Assembly: GCA_030248195.1 (NCBI GenBank)
Contig: JASAND010008562.1
Location: forward strand, 1 to 64,000
Direction: 5' to 3'
From: Trissonchulus latispiculum
Lineage: Eukaryota > Nematoda > Enoplea > Enoplida > Ironidae
Length of the DNA stretch: 64,000 nucleotides
In this document: positions 22,398 to 33,891 of the stretch, piece by piece
Layout: every line of letters begins with the position of its first letter
Position numbering within the stretch: position 1 is the stretch's first letter
Position numbers and translations under genes: made by a program
The notes under the pieces: model-generated
Databases searched by the model: none
Told to the model about the DNA's origin: nothing
Seen by the model: the letters and a program-made list of their open reading frames with translations, nothing else

Positions 22398-25300
22398 CTG
22401 TCGGTCAGAACTACGAACAACTTTCTTGGCTGAGATTGGGAAGAAGCAGTTTCGCAGGTGCTACAGAGACAGCAAAAGACAAACAAGAAGCATGTTTAAA
22501 GATGGACGACACTGTTATACATCCAAGAGAGCAAGGTTAAGACTGAGTTCGGCACTTTTAACTGCTTTATTGATGATCATAGAATTTAGGTTCCTTAGCA
22601 GGTGCCTGATTTTTTTCGGGTGCTTGGTGGTGTGCAACTTTCTTTCATTCATCAATTAAGTGTGTAATTTAAGACAAAATCGTGAAATTGTAACACTGTA
22701 CAATTATTGCATGCTTTGTTACTTTGTTACTACTGCAGATGCACTTATTGGAAATCCTTTGAATTTGTCAGAACACTACCCAGTAATTGTCCTTTCCTGT
22801 CGCCATGTCTAACGAAGGATTCTTGTGGCCAGAAATTCATGAAATGTCAGGAAAAGCACAGGTATATGATGAAATATCAAAATTATATGTTAGAATAATC
22901 GAATTTGTCATACAAATAAATCAATATCGTCGATAATGCAGAGCGTGTTGTTCAAGCTTATATCTTTAAAATCAATTATAAACTTTCAGTCATGTCCTAC
23001 TTATAAAAATAACTGCGTAGGTCAGAACTATGTAGGACAACTGAATTTTACATTATAAAATATACACACCCAAACTATATCAATATGTGGTCCAAAACCT
23101 TTATTGAAAGACAAGCTGATAATCCTGGGGTGCGTTGCAAAAGATTCTCCTAAGTATCCTCCTAGGAGGCTACTTAGGAGGATGTCTGGGAGCTGTCTGG
23201 GAGGGAGTTAGGAGACCTCCTAAACCCGTTTCAAAAGATTTCTCCTAAGTTTAGCTGGCGCTGCTCCTAAACTCAGCCAACTTAGGAGAAAAGTTAGGAT
23301 TGGTGGATGCACTCCTAGCTTAGGAGAATCTTTTGCAACCCGATTCTCCTATGTGAGCACCTAAGCTGAACTTAGGAGCGCTCCTAGGCTTAGGAGCATC
23401 TTTTGCAACGCGGCCCAGCTTATTAATCATACAATTGCGATTCATTATTTTACACCAGTTCTAATGCATTTTATTTCATTTTCTATTTTATTTTATTTTA
23501 TTTTATGTTATTTCTTTTTATTTTATTTTATTTAATTATTTTAGATGCGAACACAATGAGGAAACTGCAAGTGAAACAGCAGACTGTTTCCGTGAAGTAA
23601 CTGCAGCAAACAAGCGAAGTGAAGGTTGCGGCACTTCCCTGAACAAGACCACATGCATTAAAACCGACTCACAGCCGAGTACGTTGTTGGAAAATTAAAC
23701 TAATGTATTCTGACTAATCTGAGTCCGATGCTTGCTATCCAACCGAATCTGCATATGTTTTGGGCTGAAAGTTTGTGAGGGGAGAAATTCTTGATCACTA
23801 CAGTAAGTTTTGCTGGCTGCCAGTAACTTCCCTGCATACGCCGACAGGAGAGCAGCGAAGGCTTATCGTGAAATTCAATTGTACGCATGCGGTTGTAGCA
23901 TGATTCGATTACACTGAGCTATGTTACAACTAATAGTGTGATGTGGCTCAGGCATATTCCAGCTATGCTATATCTTCGGCCATACAACAATTTTGATTGT
24001 AGCAGCGTGAAGTACTGTGCAATAGGCTTGGACATCGAGTACACATATCATGACCATTGCCTGCTTTTCCAGTGAGGGCCGTAAATGACTGCCAATTCTA
24101 CTTAACTAGATTACATCGGTCATACAGACCTCAATATGCGAATTAAGTTGAGCAGTACATGGAAGCTAGAAGTGTGGCCCTGGATATCAGTTTTCCAAGA
24201 CTATAGTTTCTGACCCGGCCGAGCCCTGAAAGGAAAGCGCCTGGGCTTGAGCTGAACGGGCCCGGCCCGTGGATCTTCTTATTGGAACAACCCATGCTGG
24301 TGGTTTCAATCACTTTAGCAAAACTTATCTATTGTCTGCTCTTACAGTTTACATAAAAATATTTATATTTGATGGTAAATTTATGCTAATATGTGCCATG
24401 ATTCATTATTAAAATATTACTTAATTAACTTGTTCTAGTGATGACAACTACGTTTACAATAACTACAGTATCGACGACAAGTCCCTGTAACAACTTTACT
24501 GCACTAACACTGTATCATAAATCAAGAGATGTTTATGGGGTTGTGGACAATTTTTATACCACATATGGAGCTGACGAATTTACGCTTCACGGAATTCAAG
24601 GATATTGTGCCGAGGAATCGATCAGTGGATTGACGATGGCACCTCTTGTCCGAGTTTATCGATACCCGGACGACCATATTTACAGTGCTCGTGAAGGTAA
24701 CTTAGCGTAGTAAAGCAAGCAAAAACGCAACATGCTAGCAACAAATTTGAGCAGTAGCAAACAGTAAACAAAAGTAGCGCTTTCAGTGCTTTGTCGAAGT
24801 TGCGCCCCTAGAAACTGAAAAAGGGAGTTGGTACTGCTACCATTTGCCTAGTCTATTGGTTAACTGTTGCGACAAGCTGACTTCTAGGAACGAATAAACG
24901 TTGCCATCTAGTCAGTAGTATACCTCCTGTCCGATTTTCATTGGATAAGAGTTTTCATAAACCAATAATCGTAATCACTAACCACCATAGGTCAACGCGG
25001 GGGGGGGGGTCTGGGGGGGTCCAAGCATCCAAGCGTCTAGTTTTCTGTCGTTTACGTCGATTTCTTACATACATACGTCATACATGCAGAACGAAACTAG
25101 TTGAGCGAGCGGCTGTGCATTATTAGAGCTCTCGCTTCTCGTACATATCGATTTGTTTTCTTTGCTTATACTAATCTCTGTATTTCGCTACTGTCTAACC
25201 TTTTAATTATGGCTCCGCCTAAGAAATCTGTCTCTAAGCCATGCTTTTGTGGACGTCCTGACCACAAAGCAATGGTGCAATGTGGTGTTTGTGACAATTT

Positions 25301-28300
25301 TATTCATTACGAATGCATGTTTATTTCCCCTACTGACTTAAGCCTTGTCATCAATGACAAGAATTCGTATTATGCTTGCAAGATATGTTATCCACAACTG
25401 AGTCCAGACCAAATCACTGATTTTGTTTCCAAGAGTGTCCACAATCGGTTGTTCTACGGTAGCGACGGTAATGGCAACAGCCAAACCCAACCCTTTGGCT
25501 CATCACCGGCTATCACCGATTCTCAATTCCAGCACTTGGTTCAGGTGGTAACCAAGGCAGCTGTTGAGGCCACTGTTGCGGCATCCACCAATATCGTGGC
25601 TGGAATTTTAGAGAAGCTAGATAAACGAAACAACCTTGTGGCAGTTGGAATTCCAGAATCCGGGAGGAATGACGCTGACCAAATGAATCTGGACAAGGGC
25701 CTTGTAACAGCATATTGCGATAAACTGGGCATACCGTCGGGCTCGATTGCTTCCGTGTGTCGAGATGGTAGGAAATCGGCCACCAAGGGACGAATCCTTA
25801 AAATCTGCTTTCATGATCGCCATGTCCATGAGCGCAGATTGTTTCTTTCCAAGGGGTCAGAACTGTTGCAAAACGACAAAAGTGTGAATATCGGAGAATT
25901 TACCCCCTTCGTTCGACCTGATTTGACGGCGAAGGAGAGGCAGATGAACTTTGAACTGCGTCAGGAAATTAAGAAGAGATCGGCAGCGGGTGAAAAGTGA
26001 CTCAAAATTCGGAATGGTCGAATCATCAAGGCACCCATACCAAATGAAAAGGAAAATCCCGTTACTCCGGACAGCCACTCCAGTACCGAGCAGGAAAACG
26101 CTTAGACACCAGTCAGCGAAACAGGTCTTGTTTCTGTGTTAACTTTCATTATTTTAATGCAAGAGGACTATGTAGGAAACTGCGTGAGTTAGAGTATTTA
26201 ACACAGCGTAATTTTTGTAATAACAGAAACGTTTTTTGATGAAAATTTTTCGAATACAAATTTGTGCTTTCTAACAAATCATAACAATTTTAGAGCTGAC
26301 GATAAAGTAAGAGCTGGAAGAGGGGGCGGAGTAATGTTGCTGTTACCGTTACAGTTTCAAGGCTATCCTGTAGTTGTGAAGTCTAATAGCTTTTATGAAC
26401 TGCTCGTACTGAATGTGTATTGTACAGGAGTTATGTTGGCACAGATTTGGGCTGTTTACAGAACTCCTAATGCTAATAAGTTGCAATCACTCGAAGCATT
26501 TCAGCAAGAATTAGATTCTAACTTTGTTTCCAAAAATGTTCCTATCTTTATAATGGGTGATTTTAACTTGCCAAACATTATATGGGGCGACAGTTATTTA
26601 CCTGGAAATAATGCGGATAGTATGTTTCGTGATATGATGTTAGAGCGTAGTTTTCACCAGTATGTTAAGTACCCAACCCATGAAGCTGGCAATGTTCTTG
26701 ATTTAATATTTTGTAATGACTCTGACTTTATTACTGATGTTGCTGTTAGTGCGCCATTTGCTACTTCTGATCATTATGAAATTGAGGGCACCTTAGGCCT
26801 TTTTAATATTGAAAATGCAGAAAAGTCATCCAAATTCTTCAACTTTAGGAAAGCTAATTACAATGCTATTGCATCTTTTCTTGAAAATGTAGAGTGGGAT
26901 ACATATATAGGCCATCTAACTGACGTGCAAGATATGTGGCTTACATTTAAAGCTAAGTTGCACGAATGTTTTGAGCTATTCGTTCTTGTCGCGCAAAGCT
27001 TAAAGCGGCAGAAGCATGTGTTTGCTAATGAAACAATTCGAGCTCACAACTTGCAAAAGCGGTTGCATAAAAGGTTTAAACGAAAGCCCACTGTCAAAAA
27101 TCAAAACTGTTGGCAAACTGCTTCAAGAAAGGCTAGGCAGCTTAAGGTGCTGGTTTCCTTTTGTGCAGTGCTTTTGTGATGATTCTTTGAAACGCTATAA
27201 CTTTCGCAATTTTGGGAGTTGCAAAGAGCTTTATACATCGTTTTAAAGCTTATTATCTGGACATTCACATGAACTTACAGAACTGGCAAAATTATCAAAA
27301 AAATAGCAGAAATTTTCTGACAAGCTGACATCTAACAGGATGAATATAGACCAAAAGTTTTTGAACATCGATTTCTCAAAACTGAAGAATCGGCCAAAAG
27401 TTCTTTTTGTGCCACGATATGAAGGACATATGGGCCGAGGGACGTTTTTTTGGATTTGGCTCAGCAGGTCTTAACGGTCGAGAAAATAGGCCAAATGCAC
27501 AGTAACACGAAATTTTGCAACTTCGCATTGAGTTTTCTTGCTACTCAATACGTTTTAGCCCAAACCAAGAAAAACGTCCCTCCGCAGAAGTGCGAATTTC
27601 GATTCTGCCGAAAATCTCTGGAATCCGTCGAGTAGTTTTTGAGAAATCGATGTTCGAAACAAAATAATCGCAGTTTTGCCAAAATGGTTTTTTGGCCAAA
27701 TCTCTAGCTGAAAGCAATAAAGTCCGGCTAATAGGCATTCATAAAATGTGCATTTGGACGATGTATCGATTGAGTATAACTAAGCCAATTTTGTCCTAAA
27801 CATGTGGCGGTAATTTTGAAAAAACTGATTTCTTCGAAAATGGCCACTTTTTGACCCTAAAAACAGTTTTTTGCTTATACTGACTTAACCACTGGAGACA
27901 GCTCAAAGGTTGTAAGAGCAAAAATGTTCATTTTCGAGTCCTCTTTCCAGCCATACCAACCAATCCCGTGTCTTGTCTGCCTACTGGGAGCTAAAGGCCA
28001 AAAACCAAAACTTTCTTATCTTTTGGCCTAAGAATACAGGACTGGACCTAAAATGTTAAAGAGCACGGAAATAGGTTATTTCGTAAGTTTTAGCCCTTTG
28101 CGTAAAGGATTATAGCCGTAGGAGTAAAAAATACCCGAAAGGAAACCAGCACCTTAAAAGGCGTGATCTGAATAATGCAGAAAAGCAGATTTTACAAGCC
28201 AAGAATGAGCGTGTTTTTTGGTGTTAAATCTAGATTGACTCCACAGTATGACGTGCCCGTTTTAAAGTCAAATAATAACTTTTTGACCGATGATTTTGAA

Positions 28301-31300
28301 AAGGCGAATGCTTTTATTAATTTTTTTGCGTCAGTTTTTACAAGTGATAATAACGAAAATTTTTAATTCGGATCAAGGACAGTAGAAGTCCTTGATCAGT
28401 GCGTGTTTGATCCTGAAACTGTCTATAAACATCTGGTTAAGTTGAAGCCCAAATTCAGTTGTGCTATTGACTAGTGTTGGAAAATAAGAAATTTTTGCGG
28501 GCCGGGCCGCGGGCCGGTGGCGGGCCTGGCCACGTGGGCCGGCTCGGGGCCGCAAATTTCTACGGGCCGAACGGCCCGACGTCGCAAAAACGGCCCGAAC
28601 TGGTAGGTAATTGATTTCAACTTGCTTTACGTCTAATTTCAACTTATTTTACGGCTATTTTTATGTCTTCCATTTTTCACAAACAACAAATAGCAATAAC
28701 AAGTGGCCACTGGTCAGTCGATTGCGTGTTTGGTAAATATTACATTGTTATGCAGAATTCCACACATTATCCATATACAAATGCAAGCTGTCGCTCCTAC
28801 TCCACTCTTAACCTTATGTTACAATTCCGATTCCATTATTTTTCAAAGATGCTGTCCTACTTTTTTTGAAGCTTTTCACTTCCTCAAAGTAAATGTCTCT
28901 TGTGTTAAGTTTGTCCACGTGCCTGATGTTGACATAAAGGTTTAATTTACATGACCAATAGCAGGGAAAAAACTAAACCAAATTTCGTTTAGTTTGTCTA
29001 ACAAGGTTTTGGATGTTGGTTACGTTTCCAATTAGCAATTACAATCGCAACAAGAGCACTGCGTCTTAAACCGCGAACGATGCCCCCTTACATCAATACC
29101 AATACAATCAAAGCTAATTGTTAAAATGGATTAGGTATATCCAATATGTAGCCACCATATAACAACCTTAGACACCCAGATACCGACACAGCTCAATTAT
29201 AACTTCCATTATGTGTAATTAATCATATTAGAACAAAGCCATTGAAAATCCGTTAATGAAATTTTGATTGTAGACATGAAATTGCACCGAAATTTATTGA
29301 AAAATTGCCACTTACCGTGTAAAAAACCGGCCCGGCCCGCGGCCCGCCACCGGCCCGCGGGCCGGTGGCGGGCCGCCTATTTGTAATCTTGCGGGCCGGA
29401 CGGCGGGCCGGGTCGTCGCCATAAAATCCGGGCCGGGACCGGGCCGGGCCGGCCCGGCCCGGCCGTGTATTTAGAAACTGCACCCGGTCTACGTGCATTG
29501 GAAAGTGCATACTGCCACCGCGCGCTGGCTTAAAAACTGCACCCCTTCTACGCGCAATGGAAAGTGCACAGTGCCTACGCTCGTTGACTTGGAAAGTGCA
29601 CCTCTTGCACGCGCATTGAAAAGTTACTAAGCTCATTGACTTGGAAAGTACACCCTTTTTATGCACATTACTCGGATTTAGGAATTTCGCTACCGCAATC
29701 CTAACTAACTACTTGAATGCCCTAAGTCGTGTCCTTACAAAATCATCAAATATTTTTATTTCTTCTGTGAGGAAATTTCTTTATCCTTATCAATGCAAGT
29801 ATCATACTATTAATGCATTGTAACGAACAAACAGATTTGTATATGTAGACACCGATGCAGAAATAAACTGCAGCAATAAAATGAAGCAGACAAAACTATT
29901 CTAAACTGTAGTGATGTTTGAGCACCGGAAACTGAAACTGAAAATATTTTCAGTCAGTACATATTTCAGTTTCAGCACCTAAAGCTGAAGATGAAACTGA
30001 AAATAGTAGAGCTCGAAGCCTGAAGCTGAAACAGAAAATGCAAAAAATCGACGACTGAAACTAAAACTAAAACTGAAACTGAAATTATTTTGATTTGTCG
30101 CTTGAAACTGAAACTGAAATTCTGAAGTAAACAGACCTGAAACTGAAATAATTTCAGTCGACCATTGAATCTGAAAATAATTTCAGCTCTTGCTAGGCCT
30201 GAAAGTATCAATCCATTTAGGTCTACGCTTAGCCTGAAAATACCATTTTCAGATGATGTGTCGTCAGAAATTATTATCAGATCGAACATATGCACTTGAC
30301 ATATACACTCCACTCTCGCAAAACTGACTATAGCAGTCACAAATTTTGCAGATGTTTTATACATTGAACTAAACTGCTGAATATTGCCTTTTTACTGAAG
30401 TTTTACTGATTATACTGCAACCTAATAAAATATTTTTAAGACGTTCCATAGGGTATAAAGTTAAAATTTTACTAGTGAAAAATATAAAAATAGAATTTTA
30501 GTCTGTCTAGGCCTGAAATTGAAACTGAAACTGAAAATAATTCGATTGAGGCCTGAAACGGAAACTGAATTTGAATCTGAAATTCCGACGAGCGCCCGCC
30601 TGAAACTGAAACTCAAAATCAAATAAAATGAGAACTGAAACTGAACCTGAAACTAAAATTCCGTCGAGCAACCGCCTTAAACTGAAACTGAAATTCCTTT
30701 ATTAGCAGGCCTGAAACTGAATCTGAAACTGAAACTGAACATAAATGGGCCGCCTGAAACATTACTACTAAACTGTAAATAACAACTTGTCCATGTTGTT
30801 ATTTCCATCCAATAACAAATTGGAAAACATGGACACACCAGATGTTACCTCGATTGGTCGAATTTTATAAATTTCAGCACTGGGGTGGTGGGTCAAATGA
30901 AAGTCCCACCAAATAATCCCATATCCCCTGTGAAATCTAAAAACGCCCTAGTCTGCTGCAAAACATAAAAACACTACGACTGTTTTAAAAAAATTGAGGT
31001 AGACACGGTCGTTTTATAATTTGCAAGGAAACGGAATATTAGCTTTACCTACTAATTACGTTCTAATCACGGCGCTAATCACAAAATTACTTAATCATCA
31101 AAACAAAAACTCCAGCACCTAAACTTATTTTAAGAAACGTATAAAATAACTGTGGTTTACTTTTACTATATATATACTTTATCGACACTGAGCTATGTAC
31201 TTAGAAGATGTACATAACTGCCTACGCGAACACTGCCTAAACCGGTTAGAGTGACCAACGACACTAAAAATCGATACACTTTAGCATTGTTCATATATAG

Positions 31301-33807
31301 TGGTAATATACTTTGAAGATGAGTTTATCTATTGCTGAAAATGGGCAGGCAACAAGCAATGTGCGTAGCAGGGGTGCACTTTTCAAGTCAACGAGCGTAG
31401 GCAGTGTGCACTTTCCAATGCGCGTAGAAGGGGTGCAGTTTCTAAGCCAGCGCGCGGTGGCAGTATGCACTTTCCAATGCGCGTAAACCGGGTGCACTTT
31501 CTAAATACGCGGCCCGGCCCGCGGCCCGGCCCGAGCCCGCGGCCCTCCACCGGCCCGCGTCACAACTCTAGTATTGACGGTATTCCTCAGTGGTTTTTAG
31601 TGAAGTTTGCGAAACATTTAGCATATCCACTGTCTAAGTTGTATTCATGCTGTTTCCAAACCTCCTCCATTCAGGTGGAATGGAAGTGTGCTAAAATTTT
31701 ACCTATCCATAAAAAAGGTAGCAAGTTTAGTGTAATGTAGTAAATTATAGACCCATAAGCCTTCTATGTAGTTGTTCTGAAGTAATGGAATCTGTTGTTG
31801 ATGAAATGTTATTATTGTTTATTATTGCCCATAACCTTATGTCGGATTATCAACATGGTTTTCGACCAAATCGTTCTACGATTAGGCAGTTGTTAGAAAC
31901 TTTCAACGAATGGACTAACGCAATGGACGACAGAAAGTTTGTTGATGTATTTTATCTAGATATTGCAAAAGCGTTTGATTCAGTGTCACATTCGAAGCTC
32001 CTAACAAAGTTAAAAAGTCACGGAATAAATGGAAAATTATACGTTTGGTTTGAAGAGTATTTATGTAACAGGACACAGTTTGTTCAGATTAATGGTGCCG
32101 CCTCTACTGTAAGAAATGTCTTATCTGGTGTTCCTCAAGGAAGTGTACTGGGACCTCGTTTATTTATCATTTTCATGAATGATTTAGAAGATTGTTTGTC
32201 AAGCATGCCGGCAAAAATGTATGCTGACGGCACTAAATTCTATTTAGATTACAGTAACCCAGCTGAATCTATTTCAATCCAAGCTGATATTGACAGCATA
32301 AATGGTTGGGCTCTTCGAAATTAGTTAAAAATAGCTTTTCAAAAATCAGATTTGCTCTATCTGGGATATAACAATGTTAGACAGCCTTATTTCCTAGGAA
32401 ATTTTGAGATACCTGCTTGTGACAGTGTTAAAGGTTTGGGGTTGACTATTACTAGTAATCTGAAGTTATCGACACACTGTTTAAAGTTGGCTAAAATTGG
32501 AAACACAATGACTAATTTAATTTTTAGAAATTTTCATTCAACGTCAACGTATTTCCTACGTAACTTATTATTTAATTAAGGATGTGGCAGTTATAGAAAA
32601 AGTACAAAGGTATTTCACTCGTCGAATTCCGGGATACTCGCAATTTTGCTACGAAGAACGTTGAGTACGTTAAACTTGGAAACTTTAGAGGAAAGACGTT
32701 TACTTCGAGACCTAGTAATGGTTTATAAAATTTTATACGGTTTGATTGATTCGGACTGTATGTTGTTTTTCAAACTTAACAGTAATGATGTAACCAGAGG
32801 ACATAGTTTGAAACTGGCAACTAACTACAGCAGGCTTGATATTCGAAAATATTTCTTTAGTGAAAGGATTATAAAATTGTGGAATAGTTTGCCTGACAAT
32901 ATTGTATTAGCTAAAACTTTATCTGAATTTAAAAGTCGTCTCGCTACCATTAAATTTAGAAGTGATCAGGGGGTCCGGGTAAGTCGATGTTCGGCATAAC
33001 CTGGCCCCTTACTAGCCCTACTTTGCAGAAATTCATATTAGCTCTATTTGGACTGCAAGTTCTTGTTCTGTTCCACTTATTACGTTGTTTGTTGTATTAC
33101 TTATACTTTTGTTGGCTGGTTAAATATTAAACATAACATAACAAGCCCCCCAACCCGGACAAGGTATAAGCCCTACCGACGTCGGGGACAAGGGGTAATG
33201 AAAAAATGGCCAAGGAATAACCAAAAATATCCGGAAAAAATTAGTTTTACAGTAAAATTTCAAAACATTTCCGGTTTCGCCGGATTTTTTAGTTAAAATG
33301 TTTCGTTTTTTGGGAAAATCGGACAAATTTTTGAAATTTTTTCTAAACATGGAAAATTTTTTGCAAATTTTGATAAAAAATTGCAAAATTTTATAAAATT
33401 TGCGTTAATTTTTCGAAAAATTTTACATATATGATTCTTGAAGTGCAAGCCCCCTGAAAATTTTTGTTCAATGCCCTTCAAATTTTTTTGGGGACAAGCC
33501 TCCCCCAGGACCAGACCCTATGTTAATGTATGCTAACCACACCGATTTTTATTAGTTTCGTTATTGATTAAGTCTTGCTTCAGACATCATAGCTGAAGCT
33601 TTGGCTAATGGATATCTATTTGAAGACAAGCCATGCTTTGTTGTGACTGATCTGAACAATCCTGATTACTCATTGTTCAAGGAATCCTATCTTATGAGTA
33701 ATGTTACACATCGACTAGCTGATGCAAATCAAAGAGATGTGCTAATTACGGATGGATGGACTGATTTGGGGTTGGATCATTACCTATTCACAAAGCCAGG
33801 CTGTTAA
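22398..33807 (+). CDS. Cys-rich protein with DUF5648-like repeats, 5' unresolved
   Basis: Exons: 22398-22535, 22739-22861, 23545-23678, 24439-24696, 33584-33807 (stop TAA). Phases agree, giving about 291 residues from the first exon I can support; upstream exons and the start codon were not found (a possible exon at 21938-22020 does not match in phase). The first three exons each begin with one base completing an Arg or similar codon followed by Cys, and encode Cys-rich units (for example CPFLSPCLTKDSCGQKFMKC). The last two encode repeated blocks of the form Y...DxFYT/DHIYS...GY..E..C (LTLYHKS, NFYTTYGADEF, VRVYRYPDDHIYSARE, ANGYLFEDKPCFVV, DHYLFT), as in DUF5648 proteins, a family of unknown, often extracellular function. 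The Cys-rich part suggests secretion. The intron 24697-33583 splits the second repeat and is swollen by a LINE. Confidence 0.7.
23125..23418. mobile_element. MITE with CTCCTAAG words
   Basis: Left end CTGGGGTGCGTTGCAAAAGA, right end TCTTTTGCAACGCGGCCCAG, inverted with few mismatches. The 290-bp interior is almost entirely made of CTCCTAAG / CTTAGGAG words in both orientations. In the intron between exons 22739-22861 and 23545-23678. Confidence 0.75.
23478..23543 (+). repeat. (TTTTA)n simple repeat
   Basis: Runs of TTTTA units directly in front of the 3' splice site at 23544; it supplies the T-rich tract. Confidence 0.85.
25209..26000 (+). CDS. LINE ORF1 protein with PHD-type zinc finger
   Basis: 263 codons from the ATG that opens MAPPKKS. 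Residues 14-62 carry a PHD pattern: CFC...C..C...HYEC...C..C (CFCGRPDHK, CGVCDNFIHYEC, ACKICYP). The middle is helical with an Ala/Val-rich stretch, followed by a basic region resembling the nucleic-acid-binding ORF1 domain of CR1-type elements (VAVGIPES, GRILKICFHD). ORF1 chaperones the element RNA. It is intact, whereas ORF2 is broken. The open frame continues upstream to 25101, but the ATG at 25209 gives the best fit to the basic start. Confidence 0.75.
   Translation: MAPPKKSVSKPCFCGRPDHKAMVQCGVCDNFIHYECMFISPTDLSLVINDKNSYYACKICYPQLSPDQITDFVSKSVHNRLFYGSDGNGNSQTQPFGSSPAITDSQFQHLVQVVTKAAVEATVAASTNIVAGILEKLDKRNNLVAVGIPESGRNDADQMNLDKGLVTAYCDKLGIPSGSIASVCRDGRKSATKGRILKICFHDRHVHERRLFLSKGSELLQNDKSVNIGEFTPFVRPDLTAKERQMNFELRQEIKKRSAAGEK
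27146..28153. mobile_element. TTAA-flanked element, family B
   Basis: TTAA at 27142-27145 and 28154-28157. Ends GGTGCTGGTTTCCTTTTG and, reverse complemented at the right, GGTGCTGGTTTCCTTTCGGG. About 1.0 kb, no supported ORF. It lies within LINE ORF2; removing it with one TTAA joins the LINE frame (ARQL|KRRDL). Confidence 0.85.
28472..31570. mobile_element. hAT element with GGGCCGG ends, inside the LINE
   Basis: Flanked by CTATTGAC (28464-28471) and GTATTGAC (31571-31578), 7 of 8 matching as an 8-bp duplication. Ends TAGTGTTGGAA and TTCACAACTCTA-like (GTCACAACTCTA). Subterminal regions have GGGCCGG blocks (28497-28590, 29330-29465, 31510-31560) and inverted copies of a unit with GCACTTTCCAATGCGCGTA (29465-29640 versus 31345-31510). 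The GC block at 29330-29465 may mark two hAT copies fused or nested. No transposase ORF was recognised. Confidence 0.7.
29909..30767. mobile_element. hAT MITE built of ACTGAA hexamers
   Basis: Perfect 8-bp target duplication CTAAACTG at 29901-29908 and 30768-30775. Ends TAGTGATGTTT and AAACATTACTA. The interior consists largely of CTGAAACTGAAA words, partly in inverted orientation (TTTCAGTTTCAG). It lies within the larger hAT element at 28472. Confidence 0.85.
33142..33583. other. Remainder of the last intron of the DUF5648-like gene
   Basis: Follows the LINE tail. It has C-run blocks, a palindrome ACCGACGTCGGGG and a TTTCCGGTTTCGCCGGA hairpin like the one inside the MITE at 3515. Possibly another degenerate MITE. 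It ends with the 3' splice site TTGCTTCAG at 33583. Confidence 0.5.
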
Positions 33808-33885
33808 AGCTAGGTACCCAATAATGTTCTAAGAAAATATTTAATCGAGATTGTAATGTTTCTGTAAATGCCAAACAGAGGAACA

Positions 33886-33891
33886 AATAAA
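33886..33891 (+). promoter_or_regulatory. Probable poly(A) signal of the DUF5648-like gene
   Basis: AATAAA 79 bases after the stop codon at 33807, followed by GT-rich sequence (GCAGTGGTCTCC). Confidence 0.55.

Larger units (their letters stand above)
26130..32999 (+). pseudogene. LINE ORF2 (endonuclease + reverse transcriptase), inactive
   Basis: Pieces: 26130-27142, 28158-28471, 31579-32999. The endonuclease shows FHYFNARGLCRKLRELE, PIFIMGDFNLPNIIWGD and SDHYEIEG. The reverse transcriptase shows SDYQHGFRPNRST, DIAKAFDSVSHSKLL, GVPQGSVLGPRLFIIFMND. The catalytic box reads YADGTKF, so the second Asp of the usual F/YADD is Gly. Stops interrupt the frame near 26240 and at 32322. The C-terminal part has the RKYFFSERIIKLWNSLPDN signature common in CR1/L2/Rex1-like elements. 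Reading across both insertions restores frame exactly, which proves they are secondary. Not expected to be mobile. Confidence 0.85.
25000..33141 (+). mobile_element. CR1/L2-type non-LTR retrotransposon (LINE), broken by insertions
   Basis: Order: G-rich start (about 25000), ORF1 with PHD finger (25209-26000), endonuclease (about 26140-27000), reverse transcriptase (31579-32324), C-terminal region (to 32999) and an (ACATA)n-like tail at about 33125-33141. All parts are in the host-gene sense direction. Three later elements are nested in it: a TTAA element (27146-28153), a hAT element (28472-31570) and, inside the latter, a hAT MITE (29909-30767). The exact 5' limit is uncertain and no target duplication was found. 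Confidence 0.85.
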
